DNA of 60,000 nt from Symsagittifera roscoffensis (GCF_963678635.1 NC_087066.1:1448201-1508200); one strand, 5' to 3'; positions 25,525 to 38,582 are shown, counted from the first letter of the stretch. Notes: generated by a model from the sequence alone, not told the origin. Numbers and translations: made by a program.

Positions 25525-27050
25525 GAATGATATGAAACTCAAGAGTTCAACTTTGTGTAGAATAGTAGAACAAACAAAAAGTTATTTTTAGGGTCTGATA
25601 CAAAATTAGTCTGAAAAATTCCGGTTTTTAGTTTGAATGACTTGAACCTTAAACATCATGCAATGAGGTCAACTATGTGTAGAATAGAAGAAAAATCAAA
25701 AATTTATTTTTTAAGTCTGAAACAAAACTGGTCTGAACTATCCCTTTTTTTGTTTTGAATGACTTGAAACTTAAACATCAAGCAATGAGGTCAACTATGT
25801 GTAGAATAGTAGAACAAACAAAAGTTATTTACTAGGTCTATAACAAAACTGGTCTGAATTTTTCCGTTTTTCTGTTTGAATGCCTCGAAACTTAAACACC
25901 AAGCAACGAGGTCAACTATGTGTACAATAGTAGAACACACAAAAACTTAATTTTTAGGTCTGAAACAGAACTGGTCTGATCTATTCCGTTTTTCATTTTG
26001 AATGAATTGAAATTCATTGAGGTCAACCATGTGTAGAATAGTAGAACAAACAAAAAGTTATTTTTAAGGCCTGATACAAAACTAGTCTGAACAATTCCGT
26101 TTTTTAGTTTGAATGACTTGAAACTTAATCATCATGCAATTAGGTCAACTATATGTAGAATAGTAGAACAAACAAAAAATATTTTATAGGTCTCAAACAA
26201 AACTAGTCTGAACTATTCCGTTTTTCAGTTTGTATGACTTGAAACTTAAACATCAAGCAATGAGGTCAACTATGTGTACAATAGTAGAACACACAAAAAC
26301 TTAATTTTTAGGTCTGAAACAGAACTGGTCTGATCTATTCCGTTTTTCATTTTGAATGAATTGAAATTCATTGAGGTCAACCATGTGTAGAATAGTAGAA
26401 CAAACAAAAAGTTATTTTTAAGGCCTGATACAAAACTAGTCTGAACAATTCCGTTTTTTAGTTTGAATGACTTGAAACTTAATCATCATGCAATTAGGTC
26501 AACTATATGTAGAGTAGTAGAACAAACAAAATTTTTTTTTTGAGTCTGAAACAAAACTGGTCCGAACTATCCTCTTTTTCATTTTGAATGACTTGAAAAT
26601 TAAACATCAAGCATTGAGGTCAACTATGTGTAGAATATTAGAACAAACAAAATGTTATCTATTAGGTCTGTAACAAAACTGGTCTGAATTATTCCGTTTC
26701 TCTGTTTGAATGACTCGAAACTTGAACATCAAGCAAGGAGGTGAACTATGTGTAGAATAGTAGAAGAAACAAAAAAATATTTTTAGGTCTGAAACAAAAG
26801 TGGTTTGATCTATTCCGTTTTCAGATTGAATGAAACGAAACTCAATAAGATCAACTATGTGTAGAATAGTAGAACAAACAAAAATTTATTTTTTAAGTCT
26901 GAAACAAAATTCGTCTGAACTAAATTTTGAATCACTTGAACATTAAACATCAAGCAATGAGGTCAACTTTGTGTAGAATAGTAGAACAAACAAAAAGTTA
27001 TTTATTAGGTCTGTAACAACACTGGTCTGAATTATTCCGTTTTTCTGTTT
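25525..27050 (+). repeat. HOR1 unit C3 (M2-M14; M1 is the hybrid)
   Basis: Counted from the hybrid, this unit is 1,648 bp. Private variants include CTTTTTTTGTTTTG at the end of M3 (near 25,751) and GGTCCGAAC in M10 (near 26,562). Confidence 0.9.
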
Positions 27051-27648
27051 GAATGCCTCGAAATTTGAATATCAAGCAAGGAGGTGAACTACGCCTAGAA
27101 TAGTAGAAGAAACAAAAAATTATTTTTTAGGTTTGAAACAAAACTGGTTTGATCTTTTCGGTTTTTCCGTTTGAATGATATGAAACTCAAGAGTTCAATT
27201 TTGTGTAGAATAGTAGAACAAACAAAAAGTTATTTTTAGGGTCTGATACAAAATTAGTCTGAAAAATTCCGGTTTTTAGTTTGAATGACTTGAACCTTAA
27301 ACATCATGCAATGAGGTCAACTATGTGTAGAATAGAAGAAAAATCAAAAATTTATTTTTTAAGTCTGAAACGAAACTGGTCTGAACTATCCCTTTTTTCG
27401 TTTTGAATGACTTGAAACTTAAACATCAAGCAATGAGGTCAACTATGTGTAGAATAGTAGAACAAACAAAAGTTATTTACTAGGTCTATAACAAAACTGG
27501 TCTGAATTTTTCCGTTTTTCTGTTTGAATGCCTCGAAACTTAAACACCAAGCAACGAGGTCAACTATGTGTACAATAGTAGAACACACAAAAACTTAATT
27601 TTTAGGTCTGAAACAGAAATGGTATGATCTATTCCGTTTTTCATTTTG

Positions 27649-27666
27649 AATGAATTGAAATTCATT
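27649..27666. other. 18-bp perfect dyad in M6 and M9 (example)
   Basis: AATGAATTGAAATTCATT reads as 8-bp arms (AATGAATT and AATTCATT) around GA. It sits at the start of the short b-class monomers M6 and M9, so it occurs about twice per HOR1 unit, about 27 times in the array. The equivalent position in most other b monomers reads AATTGAAACTCAAGG and lacks the dyad. A shorter 6-bp-arm version is present near 56,090. Any function in protein binding or cruciform formation is inference. Confidence 0.75.
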
Positions 27667-28474
27667 GAGGTCAACCATGTGTAGAATAGTAGAACAAACA
27701 AAAAGTTATTTTTAAGGCCTGATACAAAACTAGTCTGAACAATTCCGTTTTTTAGTTTGAATGACTTGAAACTTAATCATCATGCAATTAGGTCAACTAT
27801 ATGTAGAATAGTAGAACAAACAAAAATATTTTATAGGTCTCAAACAAAACTAGTCTGAACTATTCCGTTTTTCAGTTTGTATGACTTGAAACTTAAACAT
27901 CAAGCAATGAGGTCAACTATGTGTACAATAGTAGAACACACAAAAACTTAATTTTTAGGTCTGAAACAGAACTGGTCTGATCTATTCCGTTTTTCATTTT
28001 GAATGAATTGAAATTCATTGAGGTCAACCATGTGTAGAATAGTAGAACAAACAAAAAGTTATTTTTAAGGCCTGATACAAAACTAGTCTGAACAATTCCG
28101 TTTTTTAGTTTGAATGACTTGAAACTTAATCATCATGCAATTAGGTCAACTATATGTAGAGTAGTAGAACAAACAAAATTTTTTTTTTGAGTCTGAAACA
28201 AAACTGGTCTGAACTATCCTCTTTTTCATTTTGAATAACTTGAAAATTAAACATCAAGCATTGAGGTCAACTATGTGTAGAATATTAGAACAAACAAAAT
28301 GTTATCTATTAGGTCTGTAACAAAACTGGTCTGAATTATTCCGTTTCTCTGTTTGAATGACTCGAAACTTGAACATCAAGCAAGGAGGTGAACTATGTGT
28401 AGAATAGTAGAAGAAACAAAAAAATATTTTTAGGTCTGAAACAAAAGTGGTTTGATCTATTCCGTTTTCAGATT

Positions 28475-28575
28475 GAATGAAACGAAACTCAATAAGATCA
28501 ACTATGTGTAGAATAGTAGAACAAACAAAAATTTATTTTTTAAGTCTGAAACAAAATTCGTCTGAACTAAATTTT
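28475..28575 (+). repeat. M13, 101-bp b/c fusion monomer (reference copy)
   Basis: The 5' half (GAATGAAACGAAACTCAATA) is b class. The 3' half (AAATTTATTTTTTAAGTCTG and AAAATTCGTCTGAAC) is c class. In the flanking 475-bp tetramer the same halves belong to separate b and c monomers. The end is also truncated: CTGAACTAAATTTT lacks the usual TTCCG stretch. The fused form is present in HOR1 units that retain M13, so the fusion predates HOR1 amplification. Confidence 0.85.
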
Positions 28576-28697
28576 GAATCACTTGAACATTAAACATCAA
28601 GCAATGAGGTCAACTTTGTGTAGAATAGTAGAACAAACAAAAAGTTATTTATTAGGTCTGTAACAACACTGGTCTGAATTATTCCGTTTTTCTGTTT

Positions 28698-30699
28698 GAA
28701 TGCCTCGAAATTTGAATATCAAGCAAGGAGGTGAACTACGCCTAGAATAGTAGAAGAAACAAAAAATTATTTTTTAGGTTTGAAACAAAACTGGTTTGAT
28801 CTATTCGGTTTTTCCGTTTGAATGATATGAAACTCAAGAGTTCAACTTTGTGTAGAATAGTAGAACAAACAAAAAGTTATTTTTAGGGTCTGATACAAAA
28901 TTAGTCTGAAAAATTCCGGTTTTTAGTTTGAATGACTTGAACCTTAAACATCATGCAATGAGGTCAACTATGTGTAGAATAGAAGAAAAATCAAAAATTT
29001 ATTTTTTAAGTCTGAAACAAAACTGGTCTGAACTATCCCTTTTTTCGTTTTGAATGACTTGAAACTTAAACATCAAGCAATGAGGTCAACTATGTGTAGA
29101 ATAGTAGAACAAACAAAAGTTATTTACTAGGTCTATAACAAAACTGGTCTGAATTTTTCCGTTTTTCTGTTTGAATGCCTCGAAACTTAAACACCAAGCA
29201 ACGAGGTCAACTATGTGTACAATAGTAGAACACACAAAAACTTAATTTTTAGGTCTGAAACAGAACTGGTCTGATCTATTCCGTTTTTCATTTTGAATGA
29301 ATTGAAATTCATTGAGGTCAACCATGTGTAGAATAGTAGAACAAACAAAAAGTTATTTTTAAGGCCTGATACAAAACTAGTCTGAACAATTCCGTTTTTT
29401 AGTTTGAATGACTTGAAACTTAATCATCATGCAATTAGGTCAACTATATGTAGAATAGTAGAACAAACAAAAAATATTTTATAGGTCTCAAACAAAACTA
29501 GTCTGAACTATTCCGTTTTTCAGTTTGTATGACTTGAAACTTAAACACCAAGCAACGAGGTCAACTATGTGTACAATAGTAGAACACACAAAAACTTAAT
29601 TTTTAGGTCTGAAACAGAACTGGTCTGATCTATTCCGTTTTTCATTTTGAATGAATTGAAATTCATTGAGGTCAACCATGTGTAGAATAGTAGAACAAAC
29701 AAAAAGTTATTTTTAAGGCCTGATACAAAACTAGTCTGAACAATTCCGTTTTTTAGTTTGAATGACTTGAAACTTAATCATCATGCAATTAGGTCAACTA
29801 TATGTAGAATAGTAGAACAAACAAAAAATATTTTATAGGTCTCAAACAAAACTAGTCTGAACTATTCCGTTTTTCAGTTTGTATGACTTGAAACTTAAAC
29901 ATCAAGCAATGAGGTCAACTATGTGTACAATAGTAGAACACACAAAAACTTAATTTTTAGGTCTGAAACAGAACTGGTCTGATCTATTCCGTTTTTCATT
30001 TTGAATGAATTGAAATTCATTGAGGTCAACCATGTGTAGAATAGTAGAACAAACAAAAAGTTATTTTTAAGGCCTGATACAAAACTAGTCTGAACAATTC
30101 CGTTTTTTAGTTTGAATGACTTGAAACTTAATCATCATGCAATTAGGTCAACTATATGTAGAGTAGTAGAACAAACAAAATTTTTTTTTTGAGTCTGAAA
30201 CAAAACTGGTCTGAACTATCCTCTTTTTCATTTTGAATGACTTGAAAATTAAACATCAAGCATTGAGGTCAACTATGTGTAGAATATTAGAACAAACAAA
30301 ATGTTATCTATTAGGTCTGTAACAAAACTGGTCTGAATTATTCCGTTTCTCTGTTTGAATGACTCGAAACTTGAACATCAAGCAAGGAGGTGAACTATGT
30401 GTAGAATAGTAGAAGAAACAAAAAAATATTTTTAGGTCTGAAAAAAAAGTGGTTTGATCTATTCCATTTTCAGATTGAATGAAACGAAACTCAATAAGAT
30501 CAACTATGTGTAGAATAGTAGAACAAACAAAAATTTATTTTTTAAGTCTGAAACAAAATTCGTCTGAACTAAATTTTGAATCACTTGAACATTAAACATC
30601 AAGCAATGAGGTCAACTTTGTGTAGAATAGTAGAACAAACAAAAAGTTATTTATTAGGTCTGTAACAACACTGGTCTGAATTATTCCGCTTTTCTGTTT
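28698..30699 (+). repeat. HOR1 unit C5, 17-mer of 2,002 bp
   Basis: Contains one extra trimer (29,527-29,880). Its right part and the start of the next unit hold five private variants within about 0.45 kb: C to A at 30,444, CCATTTT near 30,467, CCGCTTTTC at 30,690, TTAGCTTTG at 30,780 and TTAAGGTC at 30,898. Other units usually show none or one over such a distance. Confidence 0.93.
29527..29880 (+). repeat. Extra trimer starting with an M8/M5 chimera
   Basis: The trimer opens with GTATGACTTGAAAC, the M8 start, but continues AACACCAAGCAACGAGG, which is M5. M6 and M7 follow, and then the ordinary M8 starts at 29,881. The gain is 354 bp. This is the structure expected if a strand left M8 and re-entered a misaligned copy at M5. 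Confidence 0.93.
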
Positions 30700-31993
30700 G
30701 AATGCCTCGAAATTTGAATATCAAGCAAGGAGGTGAACTACGCCTAGAATAGTAGAAGAAACAAAAAATTATTTTTTAGCTTTGAAACAAAACTGGTTTG
30801 ATCTATTCGGTTTTTCCGTTTGAATGATATGAAACTCAAGAGTTCAACTTTGTGTAGAATAGTAGAACAAACAAAAAGTTATTTTTAAGGTCTGATACAA
30901 AATTAGTCTGAAAAATTCCGGTTTTTAGTTTGAATGACTTGAACCTTAAACATCATGCAATGAGGTCAACTATGTGTAGAATAGAAGAAAAATCAAAAAT
31001 TTATTTTTTAAGTCTGAAACAAAACTGGTCTGAACTATCCCTTTTTTCGTTTTGAATGACTTGAAACTTAAACATCAAGCAATGAGGTCAACTATGTGTA
31101 GAATAGTAGAACAAACAAAAGTTATTTACTAGGTCTATAACAAAACTGGTCTGAATTTTTCCGTTTTTCTGTTTGAATGCCTCGAAACTTAAACACCAAG
31201 CAACGAGGTCAACTATGTGTACAATAGTAGAACACACAAAAACTTAATTTTTAGGTCTGAAACAGAACTGGTCTGATCTATTCCGTTTTTCATTTTGAAT
31301 GAATTGAAATTCATTGAGGTCAACCATGTGTAGAATAGTAGAACAAACAAAAAGTTATTTTTAAGGCCTGATACAAAACTAGTCTGAACAATTCCGTTTT
31401 TTAGTTTGAATGACTTGAAACTTAATCATCATGCAATTAGGTCAACTATATGTAGAGTAGTAGAACAAACAAAATTTTTTTTTTGAGTCTGAAACAAAAC
31501 TGGTCTGAACTATCCTCTTTTTCATTTTGAATGACTTGAAAATTAAACATCAAGCATTGAGGTCAACTATGTGTAGAATATTAGAACAAACAAAATGTTA
31601 TCTATTAGGTCTGTAACAAAACTGGTCTGAATTATTCCGTTTCTCTGTTTGAATGACTCGAAACTTGAACATCAAGCAAGGAGGTGAACTATGTGTAGAA
31701 TAGTAGAAGAAACAAAAAAATATTTTTAGGTCTGAAACAAAAGTGGTTTGATCTATTCCGTTTTCAGATTGAATGAAACGAAACTCAATAAGATCAACTA
31801 TGTGTAGAATAGTAGAACAAACAAAAATTTATTTTTTAAGTCTGAAACAAAATTCGTCTGAACTAAATTTTGAATCACTTGAACATTAAACATCAAGCAA
31901 TGAGGTCAACTTTGTGTAGAATAGTAGAACAAACAAAAAGTTATTTATTAGGTCTGTAACAACACTGGTCTGAATTATTCCGTTTTTCTGTTT
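30700..31993 (+). repeat. HOR1 unit C6, 11-mer of 1,294 bp
   Basis: One trimer is missing. The unit passes from an M5-type start (AACACCAAGCAACGAGG near 31,190) through a b monomer directly to M10 (ATATGTAGAGTAGTAG near 31,447). C5 plus C6 equals 3,296 bp, twice 1,648. Confidence 0.93.
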
Positions 31994-33640
31994 GAATGCC
32001 TCGAAATTTGAATATCAAGCAAGGAGGTGAACTACGCCTAGAATAGTAGAAGAAACAAAAAATTATTTTTTAGGTTTGAAACAAAACTGGTTTGATCTAT
32101 TCGGTTTTTCCGTTTGAATGATATGAAACTCAAGAGTTCAACTTTGTGTAGAATAGTAGAACAAACAAAAAGTTATTTTTAGGGTCTGATACAAAATTAG
32201 TCTGAAAAATTCCGGTTTTTAGTTTGAATGACTTGAACCTTAAACATCATGCAATGAGGTCAACTATGTGTAGAATAGAAGAAAAATCAAAAATTTAATT
32301 TTTAAGTCTGAAACAAAACTGGTCTGAACTATCCCTTTTTTCGTTTTGAATGACTTGAAACTTAAACATCAAGCAATGAGGTCAACTATGTGTAGAATAG
32401 TAGAACAAACAAAAGTTATTTACTAGGTCTATAACAAAACTGGTCTGAATTTTTCCGTTTTTCTGTTTGAATGCCTCGAAACTTAAACACCAAGCAACGA
32501 GGTCAACTATGTGTACAATAGTAGAACACACAAAAACTTAATTTTTAGGTCTGAAACAGAACTGGTCTGATCTATTCCGTTTTTCATTTTGAATGAATTG
32601 AAATTCATTGAGGTCAACCATGTGTAGAATAGTAGAACAAACAAAAAGTTATTTTTAAGGCCTGATACAAAACTAGTCTGAACAATTCCGTTTTTTAGTT
32701 TGAATGACTTGAAACTTAATCATCATGCAATTAGGTCAACTATATGTAGAATAGTAGAACAAACAAAAAATATTTTATAGGTCTCAAACAAAACTAGTCT
32801 GAACTATTCCGTTTTTCAGTTTGTATGACTTGAAACTTAAACATCAAGCAATGAGGTCAACTATGTGTACAATAGTAGAACACACAAAAACTTAATTTTT
32901 AGGTCTGAAACAGAACTGGTCTGATCTATTCCGTTTTTCATTTTGAATGAATTGAAATTCATTGAGGTCAACCATGTGTAGAATAGTAGAACAAACAAAA
33001 AGTTATTTTTAAGGCCTGATACAAAACTAGTCTGAACAATTCCGTTTTTTAGTTTGAATGACTTGAAACTTAATCATCATGCAATTAGGTCAACTATATG
33101 TAGAGTAGTAGAACAAACAAAATTTTTTTTTTGAGTCTGAAACAAAACTGGTCTGAACTATCCTCTTTTTCATTTTGAATGACTTGAAAATTAAACATCA
33201 AGCATTGAGGTCAACTATGTGTAGAATATTAGAACAAACAAAATGTTATCTATAGGTCTGTAACAAAACTGGTCTGAATTATTCCGTTTCTCTGTTTGAA
33301 TGACTCGAAACTTGAACATCAAGCAAGGAGGTGAACTATGTGTAGAATAGTAGAAGAAACAAAAAAATATTTTTAGGTCTGAAACAAAAGTGGTTTGATC
33401 TATTCCGTTTTCAGATTGAATGAAACGAAACTCAATAAGATCAACTATGTGTAGAATAGTAGAACAAACAAAAATTTATTTTTTAAGTCTGAAACAAAAT
33501 TCGTCTGAACTAAATTTTGAATCACTTGAACATTAAACATCAAGCAATGAGGTCAACTTTGTGTAGAATAGTAGAACAAACAAAAAGTTATTTATTAGGT
33601 CTGTAACAACACTGGTCTGAATTATTCCGTTTTTCTGTTT
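31994..33640 (+). repeat. HOR1 unit C7, 1,647 bp
   Basis: A complete 14-mer. M11 carries a one-base deletion, GTTATCTATAGGTC (near 33,250), shared only with C8. TTTAATTTTTAAG near 32,298 is a private variant in M3. Confidence 0.92.
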
Positions 33641-35287
33641 GAATGCCTCGAAATTTGAATATCAAGCAAGGAGGTGAACTACGCCTAGAATAGTAGAAGA
33701 AACAAAAAATTATTTTTTAGGTTTGAAACAAAACTGGTTTGATCTATTCGGTTTTTCCGTTTGAATGATATGAAACTCAAGAGTTCAACTTTTTGTAGAA
33801 TAGTAGAACAAACAAAAAGTTATTTTTAGGGTCTGATACAAAATTAGTCTGAAAAATTCCGGTTTTTAGTTTGAATGACTTGAACCTTAAACATCATGCA
33901 ATGAGGTCAACTATGTGTAGAATAGAAGAAAAATCAAAAATTTATTTTTTAAGTCTGAAACAAAACTGGTCTGAACTATCCCTTTTTTCGTTTTGAATGA
34001 CTTGAAACTTAAACATCAAGCAATGAGGTCAACTATGTGTAGAATAGTAGAACAAACAAAAGTTATTTACTAGGTCTATAACAAAACTGGTCTGAATTTT
34101 TCCGTTTTTCTGTTTGAATGCCTCGAAACTTAAACACCAAGCAACGAGGTCAACTATGTGTACAATAGTAGAACACACAAAAACTTAATTTTTAGGTCTG
34201 AAACAGAACTGGTCTGATCTATTCCGTTTTTCATTTTGAATGAATTGAAATTCATTGAGGTCAACCATGTGTAGAATAGTAGAACAAACAAAAAGTTATT
34301 TTTAAGGCCTGATACAAAACTAGTCTGAACAATTCCGTTTTTTAGTTTGAATGACTTGAAACTTAATCATCATGCAATTAGGTCAACTATATGTAGAATA
34401 GTAGAACAAACAAAAAATATTTTATAGGTCTCAAACAAAACTAGTCTGAACTATTCCGTTTTTCAGTTTGTATGACTTGAAACTTAAACATCAAGCAATG
34501 AGGTCAACTATGTGTACAATAGTAGAACACACAAAAACTTAATTTTTAGGTCTGAAACAGAACTGGTCTGATCTATTCCGTTTTTCATTTTGAATGAATT
34601 GAAATTCATTGAGGTCAACCATGTGTAGAATAGTAGAACAAACAAAAAGTTATTTTTAAGGCCTGATACAAAACTAGTCTGAACAATTCCGTTTTTTAGT
34701 TTGAATGACTTGAAACTTAATCATCATGCAATTAGGTCAACTATATGTAGAGTAGTAGAAAAAACAAAATTTTTTTTTTGAGTCTGAAACAAAACTGGTC
34801 TGAACTATCCTCTTTTTCATTTTGAATGACTTGAAAATTAAACATCAAGCATTGAGGTCAACTATGTGTAGAATATTAGAACAAACAAAATGTTATCTAT
34901 AGGTCTGTAACAAAACTGGTCTGAATTATTCCGTTTCTCTGTTTGAATGACTCGAAACTTGAACATCAAGCAAGGAGGTGAACTATGTGTAGAATAGTAG
35001 AAGAAACAAAAAAATATTTTTAGGTCTGAAACAAAAGTGGTTTGATCTATTCCGTTTTCAGATTGAATGAAACGAAACTCAATAAGATCAACTATGTGTA
35101 GAATAGTAGAACAAACAAAAATTTATTTTTTAAGTCTGAAACAAAATTCGTCTGAACTAAATTTTGAATCACTTGAACATTAAACATCAAGCAATGAGGT
35201 CAACTTTGTGTAGAATAGTAGAACAAACAAAAAGTTATTTATTAGGTCTGTAACAACACTGGTCTGAATTATTCCGTTTTTCTGTTT
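33641..35287 (+). repeat. HOR1 unit C8, 1,647 bp
   Basis: A complete 14-mer. M2 has CAACTTTTTGTAG (near 33,790), shared with C9, and M11 has the same CTATAGGTC deletion as C7 (near 34,898). These markers place the duplicated period between M11 and the M2 that follows it. Confidence 0.92.
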
Positions 35288-36934
35288 GAATGCCTCGAAA
35301 TTTGAATATCAAGCAAGGAGGTGAACTACGCCTAGAATAGTAGAAGAAACAAAAAATTATTTTTTAGGTTTGAAACAAAACTGGTTTGATCTATTCGGTT
35401 TTTCCGTTTGAATGATATGAAACTCAAGAGTTCAACTTTTTGTAGAATAGTAGAACAAACAAAAAGTTATTTTTAGGGTCTGATACAAAATTAGTCTGAA
35501 AAATTCCGGTTTTTAGTTTGAATGACTTGAACCTTAAACATCATGCAATGAGGTCAACTATGTGTAGAATAGAAGAAAAATCAAAAATTTATTTTTTAAG
35601 TCTGAAACAAAACTGGTCTGAACTATCCCTTTTTTCGTTTTGAATGACTTGAAACTTAAACATCAAGCAATGAGGTCAACTATGTGTAGAATAGTAGAAC
35701 AAACAAAAGTTATTTACTAGGTCTATAACAAAACTGGTCTGAATTTTTCCGTTTTTCTGTTTGAATGCCTCGAAACTTAAACACCAAGCAACGAGGTCAA
35801 CTATGTGTACAATAGTAGAACACACAAAAACTTAATTTTTAGGTCTGAAACAGAACTGGTCTGATCTATTCCGTTTTTCATTTTGAATGAATTGAAATTC
35901 ATTGAGGTCAACCATGTGTAGAATAGTAGAACAAACAAAAAGTTATTTTTAAGGCCTGATACAAAACTAGTCTGAACAATTCCGTTTTTTAGTTTGAATG
36001 ACTTGAAACTTAATCATCATGCAATTAGGTCAACTATATGTAGAATAGTAGAACAAACAAAAAATATTTTATAGGTCTCAAACAAAACTAGTCTGAACTA
36101 TTCCGTTTTTCAGTTTGTATGACTTGAAACTTAAACATCAAGCAATGAGGTCAACTATGTGTACAATAGTAGAACACACAAAAACTTAATTTTTAGGTCT
36201 GAAACAGAACTGGTCTGATCTATTCCGTTTTTCATTTTGAATGAATTGAAATTCATTGAGGTCAACCATGTGTAGAATAGTAGAACAAACAAAAAGTTAT
36301 TTTTAAGGCCTGATACAAAACTAGTCTGAACAATTCCGTTTTTTAGTTTGAATGACTTGAAACTTAATCATCATGCAATTAGGTCAACTATATGTAGAGT
36401 AGTAGAACAAACAAAATTTTTTTTTTGAGTCTGAAACAAAACTGGTCTGAACTATCCTCTTTTTCATTTTGAATGACTTGAAAATTAAACATCAAGCATT
36501 GAGGTCAACTATGTGTAGAATATTAGAACAAACAAAATGTTATCTATTAGGTCTGTAACAAAACTGGTCTGAATTATTCCGTTTCTCTGTTTGAATGACT
36601 CGAAACTTGAACATCAAGCAAGGAGGTGAACTATGTGTAGAATAGTAGAAGAAACAAAAAAATATTTTAGGTCTGAAACAAAAGTGGTTTGATCTATTCC
36701 GTTTTCAGATTGAATGAAACGAAACTCAATAAGATCAACTATGTGTAGAATAGTAGAACAAACAAAAATTTATTTTTTAAGTCTGAAACAAAATTCGTCT
36801 GAACTAAATTTTGAATCACTTGAACATTAAACATCAAGCAATGAGGTCAACTTTGTGTAGAATAGTAGAACAAACAAAAAGTTATTTATTAGGTCTGTAA
36901 CAACACTGGTCTGAATTATTCCGTTTTTCTGTTT
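35288..36934 (+). repeat. HOR1 unit C9, 1,647 bp
   Basis: A complete 14-mer. It shares the M2 variant CAACTTTTTGTAG (near 35,437) with C8, while M11 has the standard CTATTAGGTC. The A/T run in M12 is one base shorter near 36,665. Confidence 0.92.
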
Positions 36935-38582
36935 GAATGCCTCGAAATTTGAATATCAAGCAAGGAGGTGAACTACGCCTAGAATAGTAGAAGAAACAAA
37001 AAATTATTTTTTAGGTTTGAAACAAAACTGGTTTGATCTATTCGGTTTTTCCGTTTGAATGATATGAAACTCAAGAGTTCAACTTTGTGTAGAATAGTAG
37101 AACAAACAAAAATTTATTTTTTAAGTCTGAAACAAAACTGGTCTGAACTATCCCTTTTTTCGTTTTGAATGACTTGAAACTTAAACATCATGCAATGAGG
37201 TCAACTATGTGTAGAATAGAAGAAAAATCAAAAATTTATTTTTTAAGTCTGAAACAAAACTGGTCTGAACTATCCCTTTTTTCGTTTTGAATGACTTGAA
37301 ACTTAAACATCAAGCAATGAGCACAACTATGTGTAGAATAGTAGAACAAACAAAAGTTATTTACTAGGTCTATAACAAAACTGGTCTGAATTTTTCCGTT
37401 TTTCTGTTTGAATGCCTCGAAACTTAAACACCAAGCAACGAGGTCAACTATGTGTACAATAGTAGAACACACAAAAACTTAATTTTTAGGTCTGAAACAG
37501 AACTGGTCTGATCTATTCCGTTTTTCATTTTGAATGAATTGAAATTCATTGAGGTCAACCATGTGTAGAATAGTAGAACAAACAAAAAGTTATTTTTAAG
37601 GCCTGATACAAAACTAGTCTGAACAATTCCATTTTTTAGTTTGAATGACTTGAAACTTAATCATCATGCAATTAGGTCAACTATATGTAGAATAGTAGAA
37701 CAAACAAAAAATATTTTATAGGTCTCAAACAAAACTAGTCTGAACTATTCCGTTTTTCAGTTTGTATGACTTGAAACTTAAACATCAAGCAATGAGGTCA
37801 ACTATGTGTACAACAGTAGAACACACAAAAACTTAATTTTTAGGTCTGAAACAGAACTGGTCTGATCTATTCCGTTTTTCATTTTGAATGAATTGAAATT
37901 CATTGAGGTCAACCATGTGTAGAATAGTAGAACAAACAAAAAGTTATTTTTAAGGCCTGATACAAAACTAGTCTGAACAATTCCGTTTTTTAGTTTGAAT
38001 GACTTGAAACTTAATCATCATGCAATTAGGTCAACTATATGTAGAGTAGTAGAACAAACAAAATTTTTTTTTTGAGTCTGAAACAAAACTGGTCTGAACT
38101 ATCCTCTTTTTCATTTTGAATGACTTGAAAATTAAACATCAAGCATTGAGGTCAACTATGTGTAGAATATTAGAACAAACAAAATGTTATCTATTAGGTC
38201 TGTAACAAAACTGGTCTGAATTATTCCGTTTCTCTGTTTGAATGACTCGAAACTTGAACATCAAGCAAGGAGGTGAACTATGTGTAGAATAGTAGAAGAA
38301 ACAAAAAAATATTTTTAGGTCTGAAACAAAAGTGGTTTGATCTATTCCGTTTTCAGATTGAATGAAACGAAACTCAATAAGATCAACTATGTGTAGAATA
38401 GTAGAACAAACAAAAATTTATTTTTTAAGTCTGAAATAAAATTCGTCTGAACTAAATTTTGAATCACTTGAACATTAAACATCAAGCAATGAGGTCAACT
38501 TTGTGTAGAATAGTAGAACAAACAAAAAGTTATTTATTAGGTCTGTAACAACACTGGTCTGAATTATTCCGTTTTTCTGTTT
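36935..38582 (+). repeat. HOR1 unit C10, 1,648 bp, with converted M2
   Basis: A complete 14-mer. M2 (37,057-37,166) has its 3' half replaced by c-class sequence. Other markers shared with C11 are ATTCCATTTTTTAG at 37,631, TACAACAGTAG at 37,814 and CTGAAATAAAATTCG at 38,437. GAGCACAACTATG near 37,321 is private to this copy. Confidence 0.92.
37057..37166 (+). repeat. M2 with a misregister conversion patch (C10)
   Basis: The monomer starts as M2 (GAATGATATGAAACTCAAG). From 37,113 it reads AAATTTATTTTTTAAGTCTG and ends CCCTTTTTTCGTTTT, as M3 does. The patch continues into the next monomer, where AAACTTAAAC at 37,177 replaces the standard AACCTTAAAC, then returns to CATCATGCAATG. The minimum tract is about 37,113-37,179. 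Total length stays 110 bp. Confidence 0.9.

Larger units (their letters stand above)
27051..28697 (+). repeat. HOR1 unit C4, 1,647 bp (reference for monomer numbering)
   Basis: A complete 14-mer used to number monomers. Class assignment: a = M1, M5, M8, M12; b (short) = M2, M6, M9; c = M3, M7, M10; d = M4, M11, M14; M13 is a b/c fusion. M5-M6-M7 and M8-M9-M10 are near copies of each other. It carries some private changes, such as GATCTTTTCGG in M1, CAGAAATGGTATG in M5 and GAATAACTTG at the start of M11. Confidence 0.93.
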
